Assembly: GCA_021521415.1 (NCBI GenBank)
Contig: JAIQDT010001948.1
Location: 124,001-188,000 of the forward strand
From: Bidens hawaiensis
Taxonomy: Eukaryota; Streptophyta; Magnoliopsida; Asterales; Asteraceae
Length of the DNA stretch: 64,000 nt
Direction: 5' to 3'
Positions within the stretch are counted from its first letter, which is position 1. Every line of letters starts with the position of its first letter. The translations under genes were made by a program, and so were the position numbers. Below the pieces are notes generated by a model, which did not search any database, was not told the DNA's origin, and saw only the letters and a list, made by a program, of their open reading frames with translations. Shown here in pieces: positions 33,401-43,950 of the stretch.

Positions 33401-33650
33401 GGCCTTCTTCAAGCGTTTAAGCGGACGCTCTGGCTCTTCTTCTTACTTTTCCTCCGTATCAGTACCAGCAACAGGCTTCTTGGAGGATTCGCCGGCCTTC
33501 CTTTTGCCTTTATCATGTTTCTTTTTCGTCCTACCTTCAAACACAACATCAACTTTCGGCTCTGTCTCATACTCATCAGCCGACTCATCAACAGGCTCGT
33601 CATGTTCCTCTATTCTATGAAGTTTTCGCTTTACTAAACAAACTTGTTTT
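30465..33650 (-). pseudogene. Decayed accessory ORF of copia-type element
   Basis: Reading right to left: an acidic/Lys segment (DEPVDESADEYETEPK, KRKAGESSKK), a long P/S/T/K-rich disordered stretch (33360-32700), a coiled coil of about 180 residues (32642-32097; QQRDALADQLAILQERRD, LQQRINNQQELIN), an Asp-rich tract (31640-31500), then a folded-looking region (31222-30465) with KYFSVSRMGSLRWRSTLYHD, TYLTYRDMHTLFVLDMNYF and a CHGRPFEDDFFFDIIAWEF segment, ending VVIQEKYK. Several frameshifts and one early stop break it. It sits between pol and the 3' LTR, the position of env-like ORFs in some plant copia elements (SIRE type), which also carry coiled coils. I do not recognise the domain and assign no function. 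Confidence 0.45.
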
Positions 33651-33840
33651 TAGGCTCAAACTCGTTTAAGCTCGACTAGATTCGAGTTTTTTGCAAACCA
33701 ATCTCGAGCAATTCTCGCTTGCATGCGGTTTGGCTAACTTACATGTCAAATTACAATGATCTGATAGTTTGTTATGGTTTTTGGTGCTGTTCGGATTAAG
33801 ATTAAGAATCGTAGCAATTCTCATGTTGCTTTCAAGGTAA
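33640..33840 (+). repeat. Third copy of the 5773/10417 repeat, hAT empty site
   Basis: The sequence from CTCGTTTAAGCTCG to CTCATGTTGCTTTCAAGG matches 6015-6167 plus 7507-7548. Here GTTCGGAT occurs once (33789-33796) with no insertion, so this copy is the unoccupied version of the hAT insertion site. It also lacks about 25 bp found just before the insertion in the 6.1-kb copy. Confidence 0.85.
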
Positions 33841-34355
33841 TCACTAGCACTTGTTTCTTATATTCTTGTGGTTATTTCTTATAATAATTTTTTTTTTCAG
33901 AAAATAGAATACGAGAAGAAGATACGGTTGTTGGTTCACACTAGGGCAGATATACAATGCATTTGAGATCCTTTCGGATTTAAATTCGTTTTCTGTGTTG
34001 ATGGATCTTGTGAGGAGGGCATGATGATGATTATGTTGGAAAACTAAGTTATGAATCAGGTCTCGTCTCTTCTACCTTTGGGGCACATCCAGGGGATCCG
34101 TCACCAGAAACAGGCTATATGTCGATATTATCGGCTATCGCCCTACACATTCACATTGTAAACATCATAATGAGACTCAGAATCCAACCCCAACCTGTTC
34201 ATATTTTAATACATAACATAATTAACTCACAATTTAATAAATGATCATGCACTTCAAGAAAATTCATATTTCATTCAACAATGGCTTCAAAATCCTTTTG
34301 GAAACATAAAGTATGACACACAAGACAATATAATCGCCCTACACATAACACTAGA
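33841..34355. other. Non-coding DNA between repeats
   Basis: A putative intron (GTAATC...TTTTTCAG, 33838-33900) and downstream KIEYEKKIRLLVHTRAD-like reading can be drawn, but the frame stops at once and resembles nothing I know. No gene is called. Confidence 0.3.
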
Positions 34356-34442
34356 CAGGGCCGGCCCCGAGGATTTTAATACCTCGGTCGGCCCAAAATA
34401 AAAAGGCCCATATAGGTTAAACGGACTACGGATAAAAAATAT
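34356..34442 (+). mobile_element. Possible hAT terminus, truncated
   Basis: CAGGGCCGGCCCCGAGG at 34356 followed by GGCCCAAAATAAAAAGGCCC is the style of a plant hAT terminal region. The segment breaks off where the gypsy remnant begins around 34443. No partner end or target duplication is visible. Confidence 0.35.
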
Positions 34443-37400
34443 TTAGAGGGACATGAGTTCCCTGTTACTTTGTATGTAGTGAACTTAGGAGGGTTCGATG
34501 TGGTTTTGGGAATGGATTGGTTATCTGAATTTGAAGCTCAGATAGTATGTAAGAGTAGGGTAATAAGGTTAAAGTCTTTGGATGGTAGTGAGGTGACGGT
34601 TTATGGTGATAAGGAAAGTTCCGGGCTTAATGTCATCTCGATGATAAAAGCCGAAGGTTTATTATGACATGGATGTGGTGTCTACCTAGCGTATGTTGTC
34701 AACGCTACGGCTGAGATGAAAGGGATGAAAGACGTTCCAATTGTGCGCGACTACCCAGAAGTATTCCCTGAAGATCTTCCGGGGTTGCCGCCGGAGCGAG
34801 AGATAGAATTCCAGACATATTTAATACCAGGAGCCCAACCCGTCGCGAAAGCGCCTTACCGTCTAGCACTGTCCGAGATGAAGGAATTGATGTCCCAACT
34901 GCAAGAACTCCCCGACAAGGGTTTTATTAGACCAAGTGTTTCCTTGTGGGGCGCACCAGTGTTATTCGTGAAGAAGAAGGATGGAAGTATGAGGATGTGC
35001 ATTGTAATTCATGAGTTGAATAAGCTTACGGTAAAGAATAGGTATCCTTTACCAAGGATTGATGATCTGTTTGACCAACTACAAGGTTCAAGTTGGTTCT
35101 CACGAATATATCTCAGATCAGGCTATCATCAGGTTAAGGTGAAAGAGGTAGACATCCCTAAGACAGCGTTCCGTACGCGGTATGGACACTACGAGTTCCT
35201 CGTAATGTCGTTTGGTCTAACAAATGCTCCCGCCGCATTTATGGACATGATGAATAGGGTGTGTCGGCCGATGTTGGATAAGTCAGTTATCGTCTTCATC
35301 GACGATATATTGATTTATTCAAAGAGAGAGTCTGATCATGCTGAGCATCTGAAAGATGTATTAGAGACTTTGAAGAAAGAGAAGTTGTACGCTAAGTTTT
35401 CGAAATGCGCGTTCTGGTTGCGAGAAGTGCAATTTCTAGGTCACGTGATCAATCCTGAAGGGATTACCGTGGACCCAGCTAAGATATAAGCGATAACTAA
35501 TCTGAAGACTCCACAGAATCCGACTGATATACGAAGCTTCTTAGGGTTAGCTGGCTACTATAGGAGATTCATCGAAGGTTTCTCCAAGATAGCCGCACCG
35601 CTGACCAGTATGACCCGAAAGACGATAGTATTCAGTTGGGGTAAGTTTCAAGAAGAAGCTTTTCAGGAGTTAAAGAAGAGACTCACGCAAGCTCTAATCC
35701 TTGCTTTACCCAATGGTGACGAGGATTTGGTTGTTTGTACAGATGCTTCGCATCGTGGGTTAGGTTGCGTATTGATGCAACGAGGGAAGGTGATAGCTTA
35801 CGCGTCTAGGCAGTTAAAAGTTCACGAGAGTACTTATCTGACGCATGATTTAGAGCTAGCAGCAGTAGTGCATGCCTTAAAGATATGGAGGCATTACCTG
35901 TATGGTACTAAGTGTACTATTTATACGGATCATAAAAGTTTAAAGTACTTCTTCGAGCATAAAGAATTGAACATGAGGCAGAGAAGGTGGTTAGAATTGA
36001 TAAAAGATTACGACTGCGACATTAAGTACTATCCTGGTAAAGCTAATGTGGTCGCCGACGCGCTGAGTCGTAAGAATGAGGAAGTCCTTGCAACAGTGAA
36101 GTCATACCAGCTGATTATGAACTCAAGTCTTTTTGAAGAGATTGTCAAGGTACAGTCAGAGGTGCTAGTAGATGAAGGGTTAGTTAAGAAAGAAAGGATT
36201 TATGGCCAGCAGGATGAGTTGATGGAAAACACTCATGGTGTTAAGACTAGATTTGACCGTATGTGGATTCCACGCCATGGAGATCTCAGAGGTCGAATCT
36301 TAGATGAAGCTCATAAATCAAGATACTCGATTCATCCTGGAGCTACAAAGATGTATCAAGATTTGAAAAGAGATTACTGGTGGCCTGGAATGAAGAATGA
36401 TGTAGTAGATTATGTCAGTAAGTGCTTAACTTGCTTACAAGTCAAAGCCGAAAATCAGAAGTCTTATGGGAAGATGCAACCGCTAGAGATACCTGAGTGG
36501 AAATGGGAACACATCACCATGGATTTCATAACTAAGCTACCTCGTACAGCTAAGCATCATGATACCATTTAGGTGATAGTGGACCGTTTGACCAAAAGTG
36601 CTCACCTTCTATCTATACGAGAGGCCATCTTGTCAGAAACGTTAGCAAGTTTGTTCATCAAAGAGGTTGTATCTAAGCATGGAGTGCCAATGTCGACCGT
36701 GTCCGATAGAGATACTCGATTCACTTCGAGGTTCTGGAAGAAATTCCATGAAGCTATGGGGACAAGATTGAACATCAGTACGGCATATCATCCTCAAACA
36801 GATGGACAGTCTGAAAGGACGATCCAAACTCTTGAGGATATGCTACGTGCTTGTGTTTTAGACTTTGGTGGAAGTTGGGATGATCACCTGCACCTAGCAG
36901 AGTTCTCCTACAACAACAGCTACCATTCAAGTATTGGTATGCTGCCGTTTGAGATGCTTTACGGTAGACGATGTAGAACCCCGGTGTGTTGGGGTGAGAT
37001 TGGTCAGAAAGAGATGGGAAGCCTAGAGGGGGTGCAAGAAACCTCATCAAAGTTTGATCAGATCAAAGCAAGAATGAAAGACGCTCAAGACAGACAGAAG
37101 TCGTATGCTGACAAGCGGCGACGACCGATTGAGTTTAACGTTGGTGACAATGTGATGCTCAAGGTCTCGCCTTGGAAGGGAATTATTCGTTTTAGAAAGA
37201 GAGGAAAGTTGAGTCCGAGGTACATCGGACCGTTTAAAATCTTAGATCGGGTGGGTGAAGTAGCTTATAAGCTGGATTTACCTGACGAGTTGGAGGGAAT
37301 ACATTCGACCTTCCATGTTTCTCATCTGAGGAAGTTTCTAGCTGATGACACGTCTCACGTGCCACTAATGGACATCGAGGTTGATGAACAGCTGAACTAC

Positions 37401-37559
37401 ATCGAGCAACCGATAGAGATTGTTGATCGCAAAGAGAAGCAACTTCGTCACAAGGTCATACCTTTGGTGAAGGTGATATGGAAGCATCGCAAAGGATCAG
37501 ATGCTACCTGGGAAGCTGAGGATGAAATGCGCAAGTTCTACCCTAGTTTGTTTAAGTAA
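34443..37559 (+). pseudogene. gypsy Pol (PR-RT-RH-INT-CHR) with three stops
   Basis: A single frame without frameshifts, broken by in-frame stops at about 34665 (TGA), 35487 (TAA) and 36570 (TAG, where the relatives have Trp in [16 protein letters not shown]). Protease reads FDVVLGMDWLS. In RT the usual MCIDYREL is MCIVIHEL and the catalytic Asp of [10 protein letters not shown] is Tyr ([11 protein letters not shown]), while VFIDD is intact. RNase H has TDAS, DLELAAVVHAL and TDHKSL; integrase has the H/C zinc region ([18 protein letters not shown]), [15 protein letters not shown] and DGQSERTIQ. The C-terminus is a chromodomain-like segment ending WEAEDEMRKFYPSLFK. Point-mutation decay without indels suggests a moderately old, silenced copy. 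Confidence 0.95.
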
Positions 37560-37587
37560 TAGTTAGGTTTCGGGGACGAAACCTCTT

Positions 37588-37602
37588 TAAGGAGGGAAGA
37601 CT
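37588..37602 (+). other. Polypurine tract of truncated gypsy element
   Basis: TTAAGGAGGGAAGACT, preceded by GGGGACGAAACCT, directly abuts the 3' LTR. Confidence 0.85.
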
Positions 37603-38335
37603 TGTAACGTCCTAGAATATTCTAATATTAAATAAGAAAGTCGCGTTTAATTATCGTGTGTTAGTAATTAATTAAATATTAAACAAAGAAAGGATCATGG
37701 ACTTAGATTAAGTAAGATGGATTAAGGGTAATGGGCCTTAGGTCCATGGGCCTTAAGGAGTATAAATACTTCCTTAAACCACCCTAAAACCCTAAATCCT
37801 CATTTCTTTTCATCCTAATCTCTACACACTCCAAACACACACACACCACCGCACTTATACGGCCACGAGTGAGAAAGGGGTGAAGCGGGATCGAGCGAAC
37901 GTTAGTTTTGGTAGATCTTTGCTATACGAGCCATACACAAGATCTAGAGTCCATAAGCAAGCTAACCGAGACCAAAGAACGCATACAGGTAAGTCGTTTT
38001 ACCTTTAAAGTTTACGTTTTTATAAACGTTTAGTCTTGAAACTTGAACCTAGAGTAGGTTGAGTATGAACAAGTATTAAAGTAGCAAACTTGATGATAAA
38101 ACGAACCTAATGAACCCGTGAGCATATACGGCTCGTTAATACGGAACCCTAAAATATAGTTTTGAACGTTTTAATCTTAAAGGTCCAAACTTTATGCGCT
38201 TACGGATCAAGTTTTATCCGAAAATGAACATGAGAACGTTTACGGGTTTGGCTTGCATCATATCCAAGGATTTCACGAAGAAACGGATACGATTAAGGGG
38301 TTTAGAGCGAACTGTAGTTGCTGCTGGGGAACTTC

Positions 38336-38571
38336 GCTGCAGGTAAGTTCGCTGCAGCTGGGTTCACTGAATAAGTTCGCTGGTGGCCAACTTTGGTACA
38401 TGCTAATTTCGCTTGTGTATAACTTCTCTTGTATATAAGTACGCTTACAATTAAGTTCGCCTCATATAAGTTCTCTTATATATAACTTCGCTTGTACATA
38501 AGTTCGCTAAATGTTAAATTCGCTTAATATTAAGTTCGCCAAAAGTTAAGTTCGCTGAGAAATGAATTAAC
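38336..38571 (+). repeat. AAGTTCGCT motif array in LTR
   Basis: About a dozen copies of (A/T)A(A/C)TTCGCT(T) occur every 15-25 bp between otherwise variable AT-rich spacers. Confidence 0.75.
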
Positions 38572-38574
38572 CCC

Positions 38575-38660
38575 AGCCAGGGGCTTTGCCCCTTGGACCC
38601 CGCTAGGGGCTGCCGCCCCTAGAACCCCGCTGCCAGGGGCGCTGCCCCCGGACCCCCGTT
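38575..38660 (+). repeat. GC-rich palindrome cluster in LTR
   Basis: Three consecutive short hairpins with the pattern AGGGGC-(T)(T)TGCC-GCCCCT and intervening GGACCCC/GAACCCC. Such clusters are common in LTRs of plant chromoviruses; possible roles include RNA folding near the R region. Confidence 0.65.
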
Positions 38661-39118
38661 CGTTGTGGGTAAGAATTGAACTAGAAAGACGTTATGGGTA
38701 GTGATAGTAATTGATACGTGTAATTGTTATACAGTTAGTCGTGTACAACTCAAGAAAGGGATTACCATAAACAGTGAACGTGACCGCATTCAGGTGAGTT
38801 TCTAGCCCCTTTTCCTTGTTATTATTTCTGGGCTGTGTGCATACTCGATGTGGTATTTAATACACTTACCTTAACTGGTAAGTGTATGCCTTATATGGTT
38901 TATATGCTATGTATGTATATCTTAAATGTGAATGAAAGCTTGTCGGTATGTGAACGATCTTCGGATATTGCACATGCTAACAAGGGAGGTATGTTTACGA
39001 TAGATGAATGTGTATGATAGATATATGTACATTATATGAGTATGTATGAATGATTAAAGAAAGTATGTATGTTATGGGTATGTAAAGACGGTATGTACGA
39101 AGATGAAGAAAGAGGGAG

Positions 39119-39298
39119 CAGACCCTAATAATATCTGAGATAGAATGGACCAGACCCTAATAATATCTGAGATATAGAAGTAAGAAGGGACCAGACCCTA
39201 ATAATATCTGAGATAGACAAGAAAAGGATCAGACCCTAATAATATCTGAGATAGACAAAGGAAAAAGGGATCAGACCCTAATGATATATGAGATAGAA
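39119..39298 (+). repeat. Five-copy repeat (CAGACCCTAATAATATCTGA)
   Basis: The core CAGACCCTAATAATATCTGA followed by GATA recurs at about 39120, 39150, 39191, 39230 and 39270, the last with base changes, separated by purine-rich spacers of variable length. It is part of the LTR. Confidence 0.9.
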
Positions 39299-39895
39299 AA
39301 GGACAGTAATTTATATAATATGAAAGTAACAAAGTACGAATGTATGTATGACTTATGTAATTAAAGTAAATTAGTAAGGTAATTATTATGTATCTTCGGA
39401 TGCATAATTGCAGGTAAGTGTATGTATTGTATTTTGTGTGATTAACTAGAACTCACTCAGCGTAGCTGACTTTTAGTATGCACGCAGGCGAGTAGATTGA
39501 GGCAGTTCGCTTGATGAGGACACATGGCATCGAATTGAATACATTGGCGTGTTAAGGAAATGTTGTGATGTTTTAAAGACTATGCTTTGTTTTTAAATGA
39601 CTATGAGTGTTGATAAGACAAGATTTTAAAGTTATGTAATGTTTATGGTTGAAGTTTTATATTCCGCGTAAAGTTTTAATTAACTCTGATATCTAGAACT
39701 GCGTTTATGAGTAAATCCAACACCAAATGTAGGACACCGGTAACGGGGTCTTACATGATACCGCCCGTTGATCTTTAATTTGTTATGTGTATTCGTATGT
39801 GCGTGTGTCTCTCTATCTGGGTTATATAGTTAGTTTGTAAGTATCTTTTGAAAATTTCCTTTTGAAATTGCACCTGTTTTGCATTTCCTGATCAA

Positions 39896-40600
39896 ATGTC
39901 TGTCGGTGACCAGTTAAACATCCGCATCCATGGGAAAGGCAAGAAACTCAAATCTATGAAGAACTGCAGGAAACTCAAATCTGGCGAATTTATGTGTTGT
40001 ATGTTTCATCTATATCAAACATCACAAAAATTATTTTGAATGATCTGTTAGTTTCTAAATGTTTGTTGTTTTCCCCTCGAAAATAGGCGAGGACGATGTG
40101 CTCATGAATCCCGAAGGTCTAGATAACAAATTATGGGTAGCGAAAGTGAAGATGTTTGTTGGAAATAAAGCTCGTATCTCATGGTACTATATGCTAGAGG
40201 AAACTGAATATGGAAGGCTACCGTTTCAGGGAAAAAATGAGATGCTTTATTCTGATCACACTAATGAGGTGAGCATTGATGCCATCGAGAAAAGCTGTAT
40301 GGTTTATCCGGAGGAGCAATATGGAAATTTCAAATAAGTTGATGCTATGTGTATTTATGTCGTTCAAAGTATGATCCGATGAACAAGGTCTTTACAGAGG
40401 ACACAAACTTTACCGTGTATGCTACATTGTTTACATAATAATCATATGTTTTTTATAATAATTTAAGGCACTGCACTTGTTGATTACAATGATTCATTAA
40501 TCTGTTTTGTGATAATATGTTAAGGTACCGCACGTGTAGGCTTCCTTGCAATCCTGATATTACAATGATTCAGTGTGAAACATGCAAATCTTGGTAGGTC
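39896..40600 (+). pseudogene. BAH-PHD chromatin-reader gene fragment (EBS/SHL-like)
   Basis: EBS/SHL-type proteins read histone H3 methylation through a BAH domain and a PHD finger. A possible first exon starts at 39896 (MSVGDQLNIRIHGKGKKLKS). After an intron ending AAATAG, the second exon (from 40087) reads GEDDVLMNPEGLDNKLWVAK, ARISWYYMLEETEYG, LPFQGKNEMLYSDHTNEV and AIEKSCMVY, the BAH pattern (DxVLM, VAKV, WYYRPEE, ELFLSDH, IEGKC). A stop at 40335 and a frameshift precede RSKYDPMNKVFTEDTNFTVY. A third exon at 40529-40600 reads YRTCRLPCNPDITMIQCETC KSW, the start of the PHD finger, then a stop. The remainder of the finger is missing. It lies just past the gypsy LTR and is a dead gene piece. 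Confidence 0.75.
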
Positions 40601-41508
40601 AAGCTTGCATTCCTTCTAATTACATTGCTTATGGCTCTTTTATTCAGGTTTCTTTTGGTTCTAACAAACACATGTGGTTCAAGTTTCATCCCCATTCCTC
40701 ATGTGTGGGAATTAACACTAAAGCCAAGCTTGACAAACTAACAACCTTCAGTTGTTAATAATGGATAGACCGTCGGGTTTCATAAAGGAGAATTTGATGT
40801 TCACTTTATTTTGGTGTTAAATTACTAAGCTTGTAGTATTTTCTCTATATGAAAAATGTTTTGTGCATAAGAGACTCACCATGTAAATATTTTTTAATAA
40901 GTTGATTGATCTGTGACAGCCAAAAGCCCAAGATTTTGGATGTGGGTTTTAGGTGGGCGATTGAACCTCAAGAGGTTTGTTATTTATGTAAATGTTTTTT
41001 TAAAATTTTTTAAATTGTTTAATTCTTATCATTGCTTACGCAATCTAGATATCTTCTCTCCCACCTTCTCCTGGATGTTCCTCTTCTGGTATTCGAAGAG
41101 GTTCAATATATTCTCCAAGACCTTCCTCTTCTGGTCTTGAAGCAAACTGCATAAATTGCAAGCTGTGGAGAGCGAAGGCGCCATGAGAATTCTTCGCAAT
41201 CAGCTGAAGCAATTCAGAAGGTTTTAGCTCAATTAGATGGATTAGTAGTTGTGGATGAATGACCTGATTGTGTTTGTGATGTTTATTTTCCAACTCTAGT
41301 GCTTTATTGGTTAAAAACTATGTTTGTGGACTTTGGTTGTTATGGTTAATGTTGATCAGTTCTTCATGTAAGCAATAGAAAACATGATAAATATTAAACC
41401 TATGAACCTGTTATAGCATGAAGAGTAGGAACCGAAACAGGGTATGATGTAGTCGACATGTTTGTCATCTTAATTGAGTTCCCCTTTAGGATATATAGTT
41501 AAGGATGG
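40601..41508. other. Intergenic DNA, no gene recognised
   Basis: Some of this could be decayed intron or 3' sequence of the BAH-PHD fragment. A minus-strand frame at 41045-41293 has no family resemblance. Confidence 0.35.
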
Positions 41509-41593
41509 TGTTAGGGTTCTTGAGAGGAACCCGGTTTTAGGAGAGAGGAGGCACACAAATTGTTATGTGTGTATGATTACGTTATGATGTTAA

Positions 41594-41629
<36 letters not shown>

Positions 41630-41786
41630 CAAGGGAAACCCTTTATTAGTTAATTATAGGTAATATGGCCCATCGACAATTACCAAACTAATATATAATA
41701 AGATATAATTAATATTTTGATCTATTATTATATAAATGATTATAATGGCCATATATAAATATATATTATTATATATTATTCTTACA
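41509..41786 (-). repeat. Probable 3' LTR of decayed copia element
   Basis: Right end ATTCTTACA abuts the polypurine tract. The LTR contains a (TA)n run (41598-41626) and is about 278 bp if the left end is TGTTAGGG at 41509. The left end is inferred. Confidence 0.4.
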
Positions 41787-42239
41787 TTCTCTCACTTGGC
41801 CGAGTAATCATTTATTATGAGTATTAGATAAGCCTGATCAGGAGTTAACACTCATTTTAGTTTTAAACTTAAACTGGAGCAGAGAAATACAGTCATTGAA
41901 TTGAACATCAGCCCAAGACCCCCATTAATCATACTGCAGTCCTTATTTAAAACCTAAGTATTTATGATCAAAATTTTCAAGTAAGCCCTTCAGAATGTTT
42001 GATTTGAATATTAATTCGTCTATATGTCATTATGCATGCAGAACATATTAAGAGACGTACAAAATCAAAACTAATGAGGAAATTTAATAGTTAATCATTC
42101 ATAGTATGATATGTACGCGGTCATCAATAAACCCCTTATGATAATAATCGCTTTCATAATACTTATGGGTAATAGACCTTTAGTTATAGGATCCTTAAGC
42201 ATATTATGAATGTATTCGATATGAAAATTTAGATTCCTC

Positions 42240-43420
42240 AATTCGTTCATAAACGAATAATTAATTTCATATCAAAATTTAATGCAGCACCTCTCAAACT
42301 GTTACTGTTTGAGAAAACATGGTAGCTGACTTTATCACAATAAGTCTTAAATATATAATTTATATGGAGTTTGATAAAACTTATGAGTCCACTAATAAAA
42401 GTTCAACAACATTTATTGACAACAGCGTTGTAATTAATCAACATATTATGTCGTTATGACTTAGGTTGTTGTTATCATTTCATTATGACTCCTCCATGAG
42501 ATAGATTTGTCTACTGACATAAGAATATATCCCGAAAATTACATTTTCTTATCTCTAAATATGACAAAGTTTAGAGTAATCTACCAGTTTGAATTCTCAC
42601 TTCTTCTTTTAAATTAAGTCTTTCATTTCTTTTGAGTAATATCTAAACGAGTATAGACTTGAACTTATATAAGGCTTCTACTTAATAAAGCATATAAGGA
42701 AATAATCTATGTGTTCCTATTATCCTCTAAAGTATAGCAGTATTATTTGTTACATGTGTAAGGTATATATCTCAGATCTATAATATCAAAGTGTGTGAAA
42801 AATGCTTTGACTTATGTAACATATACTCATCTATATAAGGACAAGTTTGTTTTTAGTTGCTCCCACTCATCTTGAGGTAGGTACATTAATCCACTTGGTA
42901 TTTGATTGAAAATAATTGTATAAAGATTTCATCACATTTTGATGTTTGCATTAGCCCATATATGGATTTTATTGACTTATAGACTAAATGTTCTTTGACC
43001 TTCAGTTTAAAACTTTTAGGTTGTTTTATGAACATATAAATATGTAAGCCGATTGTTAGGGAAAGTTGTTTTAATGTTCATCTAATGTAGCTCTTAATTG
43101 TTATAAGCTACTAGAACAATAATGATCCTTAAAGAAATCTTTTGTAATATATGTAAGAATATTCTTTGATAATTGGTTTATTCTTGAATATAACCTTTAA
43201 CAATCAGTCGTGCTTCTTACTGTCTTAACGTATCGCATTGGAATTTAGTTTAGTTATGAACATTCTTAGGTGACTCAACCAAATCTCAAAACGTTAGCCT
43301 GACTTACGGAGTCAATTATGATTGATGCTAATGGTTTAATTATAAGGGGTATGATCATTAAACTTTCCAACATCCATTTCAACTTTAGTTCGGGAGGTTA
43401 CATAATCATTAATTTTAGTA
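42240..43420 (-). pseudogene. copia RT/RNase H remnants
   Basis: Minus-strand reading with frame changes gives, in order: RPSRF then NDYVT (start of the RT region, about 43430-43340); VKEHLVYKSIKSIYGLMQTS near 42995-42930, the copia KSIYGLKQASR block; GYILMSVDKSISWRSHNEM near 42540-42480, the copia GYIFMLGGGAISWRSKKQ block; and SNSNSLRGAALNFDMKLI near 42310-42260, matching the SNNNxxSxxxKHIDIKF block of RNase H. Each block has the right order and spacing for copia but is interrupted by stops and indels. Confidence 0.7.
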
Positions 43421-43549
43421 GGTTTTAAAACCTAGATGGCCTCCTGAGTTGATTATTGGGTAATTTTAAAAGTCTCAGTTTTAAGGATTAGCTCTTGGTT
43501 AGGCTGCTACCATATTCAGGATTCTAAGGGTGTAAGAGTTGGTGTAGTA

Positions 43550-43950
43550 TGGTGTACAAGAGGTGTAATTGGAGTTAAATTTGGAGTAAAATTTAATGAC
43601 TCTCTTCCCCCCGCCTCTTGTACTTTTAACAAGTCATTATAAGGACTTTTACTGCTCTCACTAACCTTAGAATCCTTTAGGAAATTAGCATACTTAGGGT
43701 CAGTGTTTAAAGGCCAATAGATTCTAACAGAGAAACAAGTTAATAATATAATTTGTTACAGTTTCTCTTGGTGAGGATTTATTTAGTGAGAAATCTGAAT
43801 TTGTCCACGTTTAAGCAACAATGAAACTTTTGTAAGAGTAGTAGTAAATTCTAAAGAGATAAGTTTTGATGGAATAGTGTTATGATGGAGCAGTGTCTTG
43901 TACAAGAGGTGTATTTGAGATAATATCAAGTTTTCATTCCCCCACCTCTT
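43550..43950. repeat. Two copies of a GTACAAGAGGTGTA segment
   Basis: Segments starting TGTACAAGAGGTGTA at about 43555 and 43898 each contain, 50-60 bp later, CC(G/A)CCTCTTG(T/C)A, its partial reverse complement. They form two similar imperfect hairpins 345 bp apart inside the decayed copia element. Confidence 0.55.

Larger units (their letters stand above)
27603..33650 (-). mobile_element. 3' part of a copia-type element with accessory ORF
   Basis: On the minus strand, coding-like DNA (33650 to 30465) leads to a polypurine tract (CTAGAGGGAGAT, 27985-27996) and then an LTR starting TGTTAGGCTAAT, the usual junction style of Ty1/copia elements. The element is interrupted by a solo LTR with its TSD at 28091-30386. 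Gag, integrase, RT and RNase H are not present in the window upstream (right) of 33650, where an unrelated repeat begins, so the element is 5'-truncated. Assignment to copia rests on the PPT/LTR junction only. Confidence 0.5.
34443..39755 (+). mobile_element. 5'-truncated Ty3/gypsy chromovirus
   Basis: The remnant begins inside the protease region (reading EGHEFPVTL then FDVVLGMDWLS) and runs through RT, RNase H, integrase and chromodomain to a polypurine tract and a complete 2153-bp 3' LTR. The 5' LTR, leader and gag are missing, so it cannot replicate or be dated by LTR divergence. The domain order and chromodomain are the same as in the young element at 17-26 kb, but the two proteins differ clearly, so it is another family of the same clade. 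Confidence 0.92.
37603..39755 (+). repeat. 3' LTR (2153 bp) of truncated gypsy element
   Basis: Starts TGTAACGTCCTAG directly after the polypurine tract and ends GGGGTCTTACA. A TATA-like GTATAAATAC lies at 37759-37768. Inside are two tandem-repeat arrays (38336-38571 and 39119-39298) and a GC-rich patch at 38575-38660 with GGGGCTTTGCCCC-like palindromes (also GGGGCTGCCGCCCC and GGGGCGCTGCCCC). Confidence 0.9.

Noticed and set aside
39110..39300. CRISPR-like array (five similar repeats with spacers)
   Set aside because: Plant nuclear LTR context, variable purine-rich spacers of unequal length and no cas genes; it is an LTR tandem repeat.
40913..41293. Remaining exons of the BAH-PHD gene
   Set aside because: I could not read the second half of a PHD finger in any frame; the frames present have no resemblance to this family.
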